Origin: Competibacteraceae bacterium UBA2788
GTDB taxonomy: Bacteria > Pseudomonadota > Gammaproteobacteria > Competibacterales > Competibacteraceae
Length of the DNA stretch: 5,516 bases
NCBI GenBank assembly: GCA_002352185.1
Contig: DEHY01000167.1
Coordinates: forward strand, 34,551 to 40,066
Reading direction: 5' to 3'
In this document: positions 1 through 5,516 of the stretch, in pieces
Layout of the letters: every line of letters starts with the position of its first letter
Position numbering within the stretch: the stretch's first letter is position 1
Translations under genes and position numbers: made by a program
The notes under the pieces: model-generated
The model's input: the letters and a program-made list of their open reading frames with translations, nothing else
Database searches by the model: none
Told to the model about the DNA's origin: nothing

Positions 1-326
1 CGCACCTGTTCGCTGGGAAATGACGGAACCCGATCCTGTAGCCGAGCCAGCTCCAGGGCGATATCGTCCGGCAGCAGATCGCGGCGGGTGGATAACATCT
101 GGCCGAACTTGACGAAGATCGGCCCTAAATCCTCCAGACTTAAGCGGATGCGGGCGCCGCGCGGCAGATTCAACTGCTGGCGGGGCACCCAGTTCCACGG
201 GAACAGATGGCGCAAAAAACCCACAGGACGGAACAGATGGGTCGCCAGCACGATGTCATCCAGACCATGACGAACCAGCACCCGGTTGATGTGCAGCAGG
301 CGAAGCAGTTGAGCGGGACCGAACAT
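1..326 (-). CDS. ubiB: UbiB, ubiquinone biosynthesis accessory kinase/ATPase (5' part, cut by window edge)
   Basis: This is the first 108 codons of an atypical protein-kinase-like protein (UbiB/ABC1/COQ8 family), a membrane-associated factor needed for the hydroxylation and methylation stage of ubiquinone synthesis. The family is usually about 540-550 residues, so most of the kinase-like domain and the C-terminal membrane helices lie beyond position 1. The visible part carries the family hallmark [20 protein letters not shown] (residues 67-86). This includes the KxGQ motif (K73-Q76), which in COQ8 proteins folds over the ATP site in place of a normal substrate cleft. The ATG at 326 is the only usable start: no ATG, GTG or TTG lies just upstream in frame, and the N-terminus lines up with E. 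coli UbiB from the first residues. No clear Shine-Dalgarno is seen. The gene follows ubiJ after 31 bp, so translation probably depends on the upstream message. Identity is near certain. Confidence 0.96.
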   Translation of the reverse strand, partial: MFGPAQLLRLLHINRVLVRHGLDDIVLATHLFRPVGFLRHLFPWNWVPRQQLNLPRGARIRLSLEDLGPIFVKFGQMLSTRRDLLPDDIALELARLQDRVPSFPSEQV

Positions 327-357
327 GCCGTTTGAGCGTCTCGGCGGAGGGCGGGAT

Positions 358-969
358 TTAGACGGAATCGGCGGCCGATAACTGCTGGCGCAAGCGTTCG
401 ATCCGCGCCGCCAGCCGGTCGGCATCTTCGCGCAGCATGTCCACTGCGCTCAGGAACTGTTCGACCGCAGGGCGCGATGGCAGCAGCTGCCTTTCCTGCT
501 GGAGATATTCGGCGCCATCACGCAGCAGGGTATCGTTAGCGCGCCGACTCCAGTCGCGGAAGCCCCGCCAAAACTGGCCGATTTGATGAGCGGCGGCATC
601 GCCGATCACCCTGGAAAGCTGCTCTTCCCAGTCGATATCCCAGTGCGCCAGTGCATTTTGGAATTCACGACCCACGGTAGCGTCGCCTTCAACCACAACA
701 CCGCCGTCGGGCAAACGCTGACCGCGCCACTGCCGCGCCAGCGCCAGCGGCGCGCCCCGGATGTGGACGGACGGTTCGCCTGCGTAGTGATCCATGATCC
801 GTATGCCGCTGGCGCTGGGCAACAGATAGAAGGTCAGCCCCAGCCCTTCCGGCTCAATGGCGATGACGCAGCCCTCCAGCATAGCCAGCCGGGACCGGGT
901 TTCGGGATCGAGCCGCAACATTGAATTAAACGTCGTTTCCAGGCCGACGGCGATAAGCGCGGGCGTCAT
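358..969 (-). CDS. ubiJ: UbiJ, SCP2-domain ubiquinone biosynthesis accessory factor
   Basis: This 203-residue protein matches UbiJ in size (E. coli about 201) and in its position between ubiE and ubiB. UbiJ is a non-catalytic scaffold of the soluble Ubi metabolon and binds the lipid tail of ubiquinone intermediates through an SCP2 (sterol carrier) fold. Residues about 5-112 form the SCP2 domain, with the typical hydrophobic start [19 protein letters not shown] and the GDATVGREF segment (95-103). The family stretch [19 protein letters not shown] lies at 113-131. Residues about 166-199 are charged and heptad-like ([19 protein letters not shown]), a predicted coiled coil that in this family pairs with UbiK. 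The ATG at 969 has a good Shine-Dalgarno, GAGGA at 977-981, 7 nt upstream. The reading frame stays open for 26 codons upstream, but no ATG, GTG or TTG occurs there. The gene lies 68 bp after ubiE and 31 bp before ubiB. Confidence 0.92.
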   Translation of the reverse strand: MTPALIAVGLETTFNSMLRLDPETRSRLAMLEGCVIAIEPEGLGLTFYLLPSASGIRIMDHYAGEPSVHIRGAPLALARQWRGQRLPDGGVVVEGDATVGREFQNALAHWDIDWEEQLSRVIGDAAAHQIGQFWRGFRDWSRRANDTLLRDGAEYLQQERQLLPSRPAVEQFLSAVDMLREDADRLAARIERLRQQLSAADSV

Positions 970-1037
970 GCGGATGTCCTCAAGATCAACAGCCTCGTCC
1001 CAGTCCTCTCCCAGCAGGAAAGAGAGCGCCGTCGGAA

Positions 1038-1787
1038 TCAGAATTTATAGCCGCGATGCACCGCGACGATGCCACCCGCCAGATTGAAATACTGGCAACG
1101 CTCAAAACCGGCAGTCTGCATCATGCTGAGCAGGGCATCCTGATTCGGGTGTACGCGGATGGATTCGGCCAGATAGCGATAGCTGGCGGCGTCATTGGCT
1201 ACCAGTTTGCCCAGGATCGGCAAAACCGCGAACGAGTACAGGTCATAGATCGGTCTCAGCCCCGGCGCAACCGGATGGGAAAACTCCAGGATCACTGCCC
1301 GTCCGCCCGGTTTAAGCACCCGATACATGGACGCCAGCGCCCGATCCTTGTCAGTGACGTTGCGCAGACCAAAACCAATGGTGACGCAGTCAAAGGTGTT
1401 GTCGGCAAAGGGCAGTTGCTCGGCGTCAATCTGGGCATAGGCGATGTTGCCGACCGCACCCTCGTCAATCAGCCGCCGCCGACCTTCATTCAACATGCTG
1501 GCGTTAATATCGGACAGCACCACCCGCCCTTTTGGCCCAACCTGCGACAACAGCCGGCTGCTCAGATCGCCGGTGCCGCCAGCCAGATCCAGCACCCAAT
1601 CTCCCGCTCGCACCCCGCTAATACTGACGGCAAAGCGCTTCCATAGCCGGTGCGCGCCCAACGACATCAGATCATTCATGAGATCATATTGGCCGGCGAC
1701 GGAATCGAAGACACCGGCTACCTTGCGGGCTTTTTCACCGGCGGCCACTTGCTGATAGCCAAAATGGGTGGTTTCGGAGGGTTCCAC
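1038..1787 (-). CDS. ubiE: UbiE, ubiquinone/menaquinone C-methyltransferase
   Basis: This SAM-dependent class I methyltransferase C-methylates demethylmenaquinone and the benzoquinol intermediate of ubiquinone synthesis, using the octaprenylated substrate at the membrane. Counting from the GTG start (249 residues; E. coli has 251), the visible family marks are ETTHFG near the N-terminus, [19 protein letters not shown] at about 34-52, SAM motif [11 protein letters not shown] at 66-75, the acidic SAM-binding region VLSDIN at 90-95, [13 protein letters not shown] at 138-150, [17 protein letters not shown] at 195-211 and the C-terminus VAVHRGYKF. The start is ambiguous. A TTG at 1820 would give 260 residues and overlap the DUF971 stop (TTGA), but it has no Shine-Dalgarno. 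The GTG at 1787 has AAGGAG 10 nt upstream and fits the E. coli length, so it is preferred. The function is near certain; the start is moderately sure. Confidence 0.95.
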   Translation of the reverse strand: MEPSETTHFGYQQVAAGEKARKVAGVFDSVAGQYDLMNDLMSLGAHRLWKRFAVSISGVRAGDWVLDLAGGTGDLSSRLLSQVGPKGRVVLSDINASMLNEGRRRLIDEGAVGNIAYAQIDAEQLPFADNTFDCVTIGFGLRNVTDKDRALASMYRVLKPGGRAVILEFSHPVAPGLRPIYDLYSFAVLPILGKLVANDAASYRYLAESIRVHPNQDALLSMMQTAGFERCQYFNLAGGIVAVHRGYKF

Positions 1788-1797
1788 GCTTGCGGCG

Positions 1798-1803
1798 CTC
1801 CTT
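1798..1803 (-). promoter_or_regulatory. Shine-Dalgarno AAGGAG supporting the GTG start of ubiE
   Basis: On the minus strand the bases read AAGGAG, followed by 10 nt and then GTG at 1787. The spacing is slightly long, but the match to the anti-Shine-Dalgarno is excellent. The competing TTG at 1820 has only GCGCCACGT before it. This site lies downstream of the TTG, so it would be inside the gene if the TTG were used. Confidence 0.5.
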
Positions 1804-1816
1804 GGGCGGGTGTAAT

Positions 1817-2173
1817 TCAAACGTGGCGCTGGTAGCCGACTTCGGCCAGCCGCCGCAGATAATCCTGCCAGTGAGCGTCCTGATTCACGCTCAGTTCATG
1901 CAGGACATCCCAGGAATACAAGCCGGTCGAATGCCCATCATCGAACACCAGCTTGACCGCGTAGTTTCCTATCGGCTCGATGGCGGTGATATTCACCGTT
2001 TCCTTGCCTGTCACCAGCACGCCAGGGCCGGGACCATGGCCGCGCACCTCGGCGGACGGCGAGAACACCCGCAGGTACTCACAGGGCAAGTGGAAGCGGG
2101 CATTATCGTCAAAGGCGATTTCCAAAATCCGGGAGGCTTGATGCAGCTTGATTTCAGTAGGATAGGTGCGCAT
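1817..2173 (-). CDS. DUF971 (gamma-butyrobetaine hydroxylase-like N-terminal domain) protein
   Basis: This 118-residue single-domain protein has the DUF971/GBBH-like_N signature: [20 protein letters not shown] (29-48), [20 protein letters not shown] (52-71) and [17 protein letters not shown] (72-88). The same domain is found at the N-terminus of eukaryotic gamma-butyrobetaine and trimethyllysine dioxygenases, and fused to Mrp/ApbC-type iron-sulfur carriers such as plant HCF101. The biochemical role of the stand-alone bacterial form is not established. There is no catalytic dioxygenase domain, so it is not a hydroxylase by itself. His81 matches the histidine zinc ligand of the eukaryotic domain, but the Cys cluster is missing (only Cys31 nearby), so zinc binding of that type is unlikely. 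The ATG at 2173 lies 9 bp after the hslU stop with no strong Shine-Dalgarno, which suggests translational coupling. The stop overlaps the possible TTG start of ubiE. The hslVU-DUF971 order is common in gammaproteobacteria. Confidence 0.9.
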   Translation of the reverse strand: MRTYPTEIKLHQASRILEIAFDDNARFHLPCEYLRVFSPSAEVRGHGPGPGVLVTGKETVNITAIEPIGNYAVKLVFDDGHSTGLYSWDVLHELSVNQDAHWQDYLRRLAEVGYQRHV

Positions 2174-2182
2174 GGCAGAGTC

Positions 2183-3520
2183 TCACAGAATATAGCGGGT
2201 CAGATCTTCATCCTTGATCAATTCGCCCAAATGGGCGTCCACATAGGCGCGATCCACGGTCAACGCCTCGTGGGCGCGATCCGGCGCCTCGAAGGACAGG
2301 GTTTCCAGCAGCCGTTCCATCACCGTATGCAAGCGGCGGGCGCCAATGTTTTCAGTGCGCTCATTGACCTGACAGGCCACCTCGGCAATGCGCCGCACCC
2401 CGTCCGCCGCAAAATCCAGCCTGACCTCCTCGGTCTCCAGCAGCGCCGCATATTGCTCGGTCAGCGACGCATCCGGCTCGGTCAGGATCCGCACGAAATC
2501 CTCGGTGCTGAGCGCGCTGAGTTCCACCCGGATCGGCAACCGGCCTTGCAGTTCGGGAATCAGATCCGAGGGCTTGGCCAGATGAAACGCGCCGGAAGCG
2601 ATAAACAGGATATGGTCAGTGCGCACCATGCCGTATTTGGTCGAGACGGTGCAGCCTTCCACCAGCGGCAGCAGATCGCGTTGCACTCCCTCGCGGGAGA
2701 CATCCGGGCCGCCGTACTCGCCGCGCTTGGCCACCTTGTCAATCTCGTCAATGAAGACGATGCCGTTCTGCTCGACCGCCTCCAGTGCATGAAGTTTGAG
2801 TTCTTCCTCATTGACCATCTTGGACGCTTCTTCTTCCTGCAACAGCTTGAGGGCGTCCTTGACCTTGAGCTTGCGGGTGCGGGTGCGTCCGCTGTTGAGA
2901 TTCTGGAACAGGCTCTGCAACTGACTGGTCATTTCTTCCATACCGGGCGGCGCCATGATTTCCACGCCGACCGGCCGCGCCGAAACCTCGACCTCAATCT
3001 CCCGGTCATCCAGATCGCCCTTGAGCAGGCGTTCGCGCATCTTCTGCCGGGTTACGGAATGATCCGGCGCCTGCTGCGGTTCGTTGGCGAAGCCGACACT
3101 GCGCGGACGCGGCAGCAACGTATCCAGCACCCGCTCCTGCGCCGCTTCCCCGGCACGGTCGCGAACCTTGTGCATCTCTTCTTCACGCACCATCTTCACC
3201 GCTCCGTCCATCAGGTCGCGGATAATGGATTCCACGTCGCGGCCAACATAGCCGACTTCGGTAAACTTGGTGGCTTCGACTTTAATAAAAGGCGCATTAG
3301 CCAGTTTGGCCAGGCGGCGGGCGATTTCGGTCTTGCCCACTCCGGTCGGGCCAATCATCAGAATATTCTTGGGGGTGATCTCGTTACGCAGTTCTGGATT
3401 GACCCGCATCCGTCGCCAGCGATTGCGTAAAGCAATCGCCACGGCGCGCTTGGCGGCATCCTGGCCGATGATGTGTTTGTCCAGTTCCTGGGCGATTTCT
3501 CGCGGGGTCATCTCCGACAT
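2183..3520 (-). CDS. hslU: HslU (ClpY), AAA+ unfoldase of the HslVU protease
   Basis: This hexameric ATPase recognises, unfolds and feeds proteins into the HslV peptidase in the cytoplasm. It is 445 residues long (E. coli 443), and the start MSEMTPREI matches E. coli exactly. Motifs in order are [22 protein letters not shown] (16-37), Walker A GPTGVGKT (57-64), the pore loop GYVG (90-93), the less conserved and highly charged I domain at about 110-245, Walker B IVFIDEID (254-261), a sensor-1 region with Ser309, ELQGR with the arginine finger Arg327, and the sensor-2 stretch [11 protein letters not shown] (393-403). The C-terminal tail DLTRYIL (439-445) is the segment that docks into HslV pockets to activate it. 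All ATPase and docking residues are present, so it should be active. No clear Shine-Dalgarno is seen before the ATG. The 67-bp gap after hslV has no terminator. Confidence 0.98.
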   Translation of the reverse strand: MSEMTPREIAQELDKHIIGQDAAKRAVAIALRNRWRRMRVNPELRNEITPKNILMIGPTGVGKTEIARRLAKLANAPFIKVEATKFTEVGYVGRDVESIIRDLMDGAVKMVREEEMHKVRDRAGEAAQERVLDTLLPRPRSVGFANEPQQAPDHSVTRQKMRERLLKGDLDDREIEVEVSARPVGVEIMAPPGMEEMTSQLQSLFQNLNSGRTRTRKLKVKDALKLLQEEEASKMVNEEELKLHALEAVEQNGIVFIDEIDKVAKRGEYGGPDVSREGVQRDLLPLVEGCTVSTKYGMVRTDHILFIASGAFHLAKPSDLIPELQGRLPIRVELSALSTEDFVRILTEPDASLTEQYAALLETEEVRLDFAADGVRRIAEVACQVNERTENIGARRLHTVMERLLETLSFEAPDRAHEALTVDRAYVDAHLGELIKDEDLTRYIL

Positions 3521-3587
3521 GGCGCGGCTACCGTACTAGGGAATGAGGCGAAAACAGGGGGAAGGGCGGCTTCGGTGCAATACCGGA

Positions 3588-4130
3588 TCACGCGCCCGCC
3601 AGTTCTTCAAACGTCAGATTTTCGTTGGTGTAAATGCAGATGCCCGCAGCAATTTTCAAGGCCTGCTCGACGATGGTCCGGGCATCGAGTTCCGTGTGTT
3701 CCAACAGCGCCTGAGCCGCCGCCTGGGCATAAGCGCCACCCGATCCAATCGCCGCCAGGTCGCGCTCCGGCTCGATCACATCGCCGTTGCCGGAGATCAC
3801 CAGGGTGACGCTGAGGTCGGCAACGATCAGCAGCGCCTCCAATCGTCGCAGCATCCGGTCGGTGCGCCAGTCTTTCGCCAGTTCCACCGCAGCGCGGGTC
3901 AAATTGCCGCCGTGCTTTTCCAGCTTGCCTTCAAAGCGTTCAAACAGGGTAAAGGCGTCAGCGGTGCCGCCGGCGAAACCGGCGATCACCTTATTCTGAT
4001 AAAGCCGCCGCACCTTGCGGGCGTTGCCCTTCATCACGGTATTGCCCAATGTCACCTGGCCGTCGCCGCCGATCACGACCCGACCGTTGCGGCGCACGGC
4101 GATCACCGTGGTGCCATGCAATGATTCCAT
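3588..4130 (-). CDS. hslV: HslV (ClpQ), threonine peptidase subunit of the HslVU protease
   Basis: This subunit forms the double-hexamer peptidase core related to proteasome beta subunits. It degrades unfolded regulators and heat-damaged proteins together with HslU. It has 180 codons, starting MESLHG followed by [10 protein letters not shown]. The family nucleophile is an N-terminal Thr, so the first six residues are a short propeptide and Thr7 becomes mature Thr1 after self-cleavage; E. coli loses only Met. With mature numbering, the active-site partners are present: Asp17 (residue 23 in IGGDGQ), Lys33 (residue 39 in NARKVRR) and Ser124 (residue 130 in AIGSGG). Other hallmarks are [49 protein letters not shown] and ICIYTN. 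The ATG at 4130 has a Shine-Dalgarno, AAGAGG at 4138-4143, 7 nt upstream. It is the first gene after a sigma-32 type promoter and is followed by hslU. Confidence 0.98.
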   Translation of the reverse strand: MESLHGTTVIAVRRNGRVVIGGDGQVTLGNTVMKGNARKVRRLYQNKVIAGFAGGTADAFTLFERFEGKLEKHGGNLTRAAVELAKDWRTDRMLRRLEALLIVADLSVTLVISGNGDVIEPERDLAAIGSGGAYAQAAAQALLEHTELDARTIVEQALKIAAGICIYTNENLTFEELAGA

Positions 4131-4179
4131 GCGGTTGCCTCTTGGTTTTGCGCGGGATTGTACACAACTGACGGAGCCG

Positions 4180-4207
4180 AGATGGGGGCGAATATGGAAT
4201 TCTCAAG
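4180..4207 (-). promoter_or_regulatory. Sigma-32 (RpoH) heat-shock promoter of hslVU
   Basis: On the minus strand the -35 box is CTTGAGA (4207 to 4201; sigma-32 consensus CTTGAAA, one mismatch). The -10 box is CCCCATCT (4187 to 4180), a full match to CCCCATNT. The spacer is 13 nt, within the known range. Transcription should start near 4172-4175, leaving a leader of about 45 nt before hslV. The site lies between the rimO terminator and hslV, as expected for an operon whose E. coli counterpart is a classic RpoH target. Read as a sigma-70 promoter, the TTGAGA box has no decent -10 partner (ATCTCG at 17 nt). Confidence 0.85.
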
Positions 4208-4217
4208 ATTGGCGCCC

Positions 4218-4258
4218 AAAAAGAAGCCCCGGTCACAAGGGGGAGTGGAACCGGGGCT
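4218..4258 (-). terminator. Intrinsic terminator of rimO
   Basis: On the minus strand a perfect 9-bp stem, AGCCCCGGT (4258-4250) pairing with ACCGGGGCT (4233-4225), encloses a 16-nt loop. It is followed by TCTTTTT (4224-4218). The GC-rich stem plus T tract is a standard Rho-independent terminator. It ends the rimO transcript 11 bp before the sigma-32 -35 box and so separates the two units. Confidence 0.88.
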
Positions 4259-4364
4259 AATATGATATCCGGCTTGTTGCCCGGACATAGCCCGCTCAGG
4301 GAGGGAAGCGGACAGGCGTAAGGGCTTACGCTTATAAGCTGAGATAGGGCCGCCCGCTAAAAGT
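4259..4364 (-). other. Hairpin-rich 3' untranslated region of rimO
   Basis: This stretch between the rimO stop and the terminator has no open frame of note but several inverted repeats. GCGTAAG/CTTACGC (4316-4331) overlaps a 10-base palindrome GCTTATAAGC (4330-4339). A 5-bp CCGCT/AGCGG pair with a 10-nt loop lies at 4292-4311. An 8-bp stem AUGUCCGG/CCGGAUAU (one G-U pair, loop GCAACAAG) lies at 4265-4288. With the terminator this makes up to four consecutive hairpins in the message. They may protect the 3' end or form a small RNA. A weak promoter-like pair, TTAGCG (4360-4355) and TATAAG (4336-4331), is 18 nt apart. I recognise no known RNA family. Confidence 0.4.
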
Positions 4365-5516
4365 TCAATGGTTGCTCCTGTGGTTTTTTCGTTTGGATCT
4401 GGCCGTTCCACAGCGTTCGGCATACAGATCGTGTTCGTCGGCATCCACAACCCGCACCTCGGCAAACTCCCCGACCGGCAATGCCGCTCCATCCTTGATA
4501 TACACCACGCCGTCAATATCCGGCGCATCGGCGCTGGATCGGGCAACGGCCTCAGCCGCTTCAGTGTGCGAGTCCACCAATACGTGCAGGGTGCGTCCGA
4601 CCTTGCGCTGTAGCCGCCTGGCGCTGATCGCCGCCTGCGCTTCCATCAATCGCGCCTGTCGTTCCTGCCTCACCTCTTCCGGCACCGGATCGATGAGGGC
4701 GTTAGCGGTAGCGCCGTCCACCGGCGAGTAGCTGAAGCAACCGACCCGATCCAGTTCCGCCGCTTGCAAAAATTCCAGCAATTGTCGGAAATCGTCCTCG
4801 GTTTCACCGGGAAACCCGACGATGAAGGTGCTGCGCAGGGTGATGTCAGGACAAATGTCGCGCCAGCGACCGATGCGCGCCAGGGTGTCGCCGGTATTCG
4901 CAGGGCGCTTCATCGCTTTCAAAATGCGCGGGCTGGCGTGTTGCAGCGGCACATCCAGATAAGGCAGCACCCGGCCTTCCGCCATCAGCGGCACCACTTC
5001 ATCTACATGCGGATAGGGATAGACATAATGCAGCCGCACCCATGCGCCGAGTTCGCCCAGCGCGGCAGCCAGCGGGGTCAGGTGCGTTTTAAGCGGACGC
5101 CCGTTCCAGAAACCGGTGCGATAGCGCAGGTCTACCCCGTAGGCGCTGGTATCCTGCGAAACGACCAATAATTCCCGGCATCCCGCTCGAACCAGATTTT
5201 CCGCCTCCCGCAGCACCTCGCCGATGGGCCGACTGACCAGATCGCCGCGCAATTGCGGGATGATGCAGAAAGTGCAACGGTGATTGCAGCCCTCGGCGAT
5301 TTTCAGATAGGCGTAATGGCGGGGCGTGAGCTTGATTCCCTGCGGCGGGACCAGATCGACAAACGGATCGTGAGGCTTGGGCAGGTGAAAATGGACTGCC
5401 GTCATCACTTCCTCGCAGGCGTGAGGCCCCGTGACCGCCAGCACCCTTGGGTGCAGGTCCCGCACCACGTTGCCCTTGGCGCCCAGACAACCCGTAACGA
5501 TCACCTTGCCGTTCTC
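4365..5516 (-). CDS. rimO: RimO, ribosomal protein S12 methylthiotransferase (3' part, cut by window edge)
   Basis: This radical-SAM iron-sulfur enzyme adds a methylthio group to a conserved aspartate of ribosomal protein S12 (Asp89 in E. coli, often written Asp88). 383 codons are visible; by comparison with E. coli (441 residues) about 72 N-terminal residues lie beyond the window, including two of the three cysteines of the auxiliary cluster. The third is Cys10 of this fragment, in [10 protein letters not shown]. The radical-SAM triad CNHRCTFC is at fragment residues 77-84, after [14 protein letters not shown]. RimO rather than MiaB is indicated by [50 protein letters not shown] and [14 protein letters not shown]. 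The C-terminal TRAM domain starts near fragment residue 300 and ends around [10 protein letters not shown]. It is followed by a 15-residue basic tail ([15 protein letters not shown]) that E. coli RimO lacks. The gene is followed by its own terminator. Confidence 0.97.
   Translation of the reverse strand, partial: ENGKVIVTGCLGAKGNVVRDLHPRVLAVTGPHACEEVMTAVHFHLPKPHDPFVDLVPPQGIKLTPRHYAYLKIAEGCNHRCTFCIIPQLRGDLVSRPIGEVLREAENLVRAGCRELLVVSQDTSAYGVDLRYRTGFWNGRPLKTHLTPLAAALGELGAWVRLHYVYPYPHVDEVVPLMAEGRVLPYLDVPLQHASPRILKAMKRPANTGDTLARIGRWRDICPDITLRSTFIVGFPGETEDDFRQLLEFLQAAELDRVGCFSYSPVDGATANALIDPVPEEVRQERQARLMEAQAAISARRLQRKVGRTLHVLVDSHTEAAEAVARSSADAPDIDGVVYIKDGAALPVGEFAEVRVVDADEHDLYAERCGTARSKRKNHRSNH

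Noticed and set aside
195..240. Direct repeat ggaacagatgg occurring twice in the ubiB start.
   Set aside because: It encodes two His-Leu-Phe stretches inside a conserved gene; two 11-base copies do not suggest a mobile or regulatory repeat.
970..1047. Open frame upstream of the ubiJ ATG, reading GEDWDEAVDLEDIR into the gene, as a possible longer UbiJ.
   Set aside because: No ATG, GTG or TTG occurs between the upstream stop (1045-1047) and 969. The ATG has a good Shine-Dalgarno and matches the usual UbiJ N-terminus.
1790..3430. A 546-codon open frame on the plus strand, antisense to ubiE start, DUF971 and hslU.
   Set aside because: It lies fully opposite genes with unmistakable protein matches. 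Its product is rich in His, Gln, Arg and Gly without a recognisable domain. Long antisense frames are common opposite GC-rich coding sequence.
3521..3587. Possible hairpin or regulatory element between hslV and hslU (CGGT/ACCG).
   Set aside because: The stem is only 4 bp with no T tract; a 67-bp spacer this GC-rich would show such pairs by chance.
3543..4124. A 193-codon plus-strand frame opposite hslV.
   Set aside because: It mirrors hslV almost end to end, has no family resemblance and no plausible context; it is a codon-bias shadow.
4157..4162. TACAAT on the minus strand as a second, sigma-70 -10 box for hslV.
   Set aside because: No acceptable -35 hexamer lies 16-18 nt upstream and the TG of an extended -10 is out of register; the sigma-32 site is far stronger.
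1..5516. Search for CRISPR arrays, insertion sequences, tRNA/rRNA, toxin-antitoxin pairs or a new defence system.
   Set aside because: None is visible; all coding space is taken by conserved housekeeping genes with uniform composition and strand.

Overview
This window is a compact, GC-rich stretch of a gammaproteobacterial chromosome. Every recognisable gene lies on the minus strand, so transcription runs from the right edge (5516) to the left edge (1). The gene order is rimO (3' part) - terminator - heat-shock promoter - hslV - hslU - DUF971 gene - ubiE - ubiJ - ubiB (5' part). The proteins closely resemble E. coli RimO, HslV, HslU and UbiE. The block hslVU-DUF971-(...)-ubiE-ubiJ-ubiB is known from Pseudomonas-like gammaproteobacteria; in Pseudomonas a pha (polyhydroxyalkanoate) cluster sits between the DUF971 gene and ubiE, and it is absent here. 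The species cannot be named from this sequence alone.

Right part (4365-5516): the last 383 codons of rimO, a radical-SAM methylthiotransferase acting on ribosomal protein S12. Its roughly 72 N-terminal residues lie outside the window. It is followed by a 234-bp gap, the only sizeable non-coding region. The gap holds a hairpin-rich rimO 3' untranslated region, a strong intrinsic terminator (4218-4258) and then a very good sigma-32 type promoter (4180-4207) for hslVU.

Middle part (1817-4130): hslV (threonine peptidase, with a short propeptide) and hslU (AAA+ unfoldase) form the bacterial proteasome-like HslVU (ClpYQ) protease. Nine bases after hslU comes a small DUF971 (GBBH-like N-terminal domain) gene that lacks the cysteines of the zinc site known in the eukaryotic relatives.

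Left part (1-1820): ubiE (C-methyltransferase of ubiquinone and menaquinone synthesis), ubiJ (SCP2-domain lipid-binding accessory factor) and the start of ubiB (COQ8-like atypical kinase/ATPase). UbiJ and UbiB support the late steps of ubiquinone synthesis.

No terminator is apparent between hslV and ubiB, and the gaps are short (from a 4-base overlap to 68 bp). The whole left block could therefore be read, at least in part, from the heat-shock promoter, which would link protein quality control to quinone synthesis. There is no mobile element, CRISPR array, tRNA, rRNA or phage feature, and no sign of a new defence or biosynthetic system. The points most worth checking are the sigma-32 promoter, possible heat-shock read-through into the ubi genes, the hairpin-rich rimO 3' region and the start codon of ubiE.
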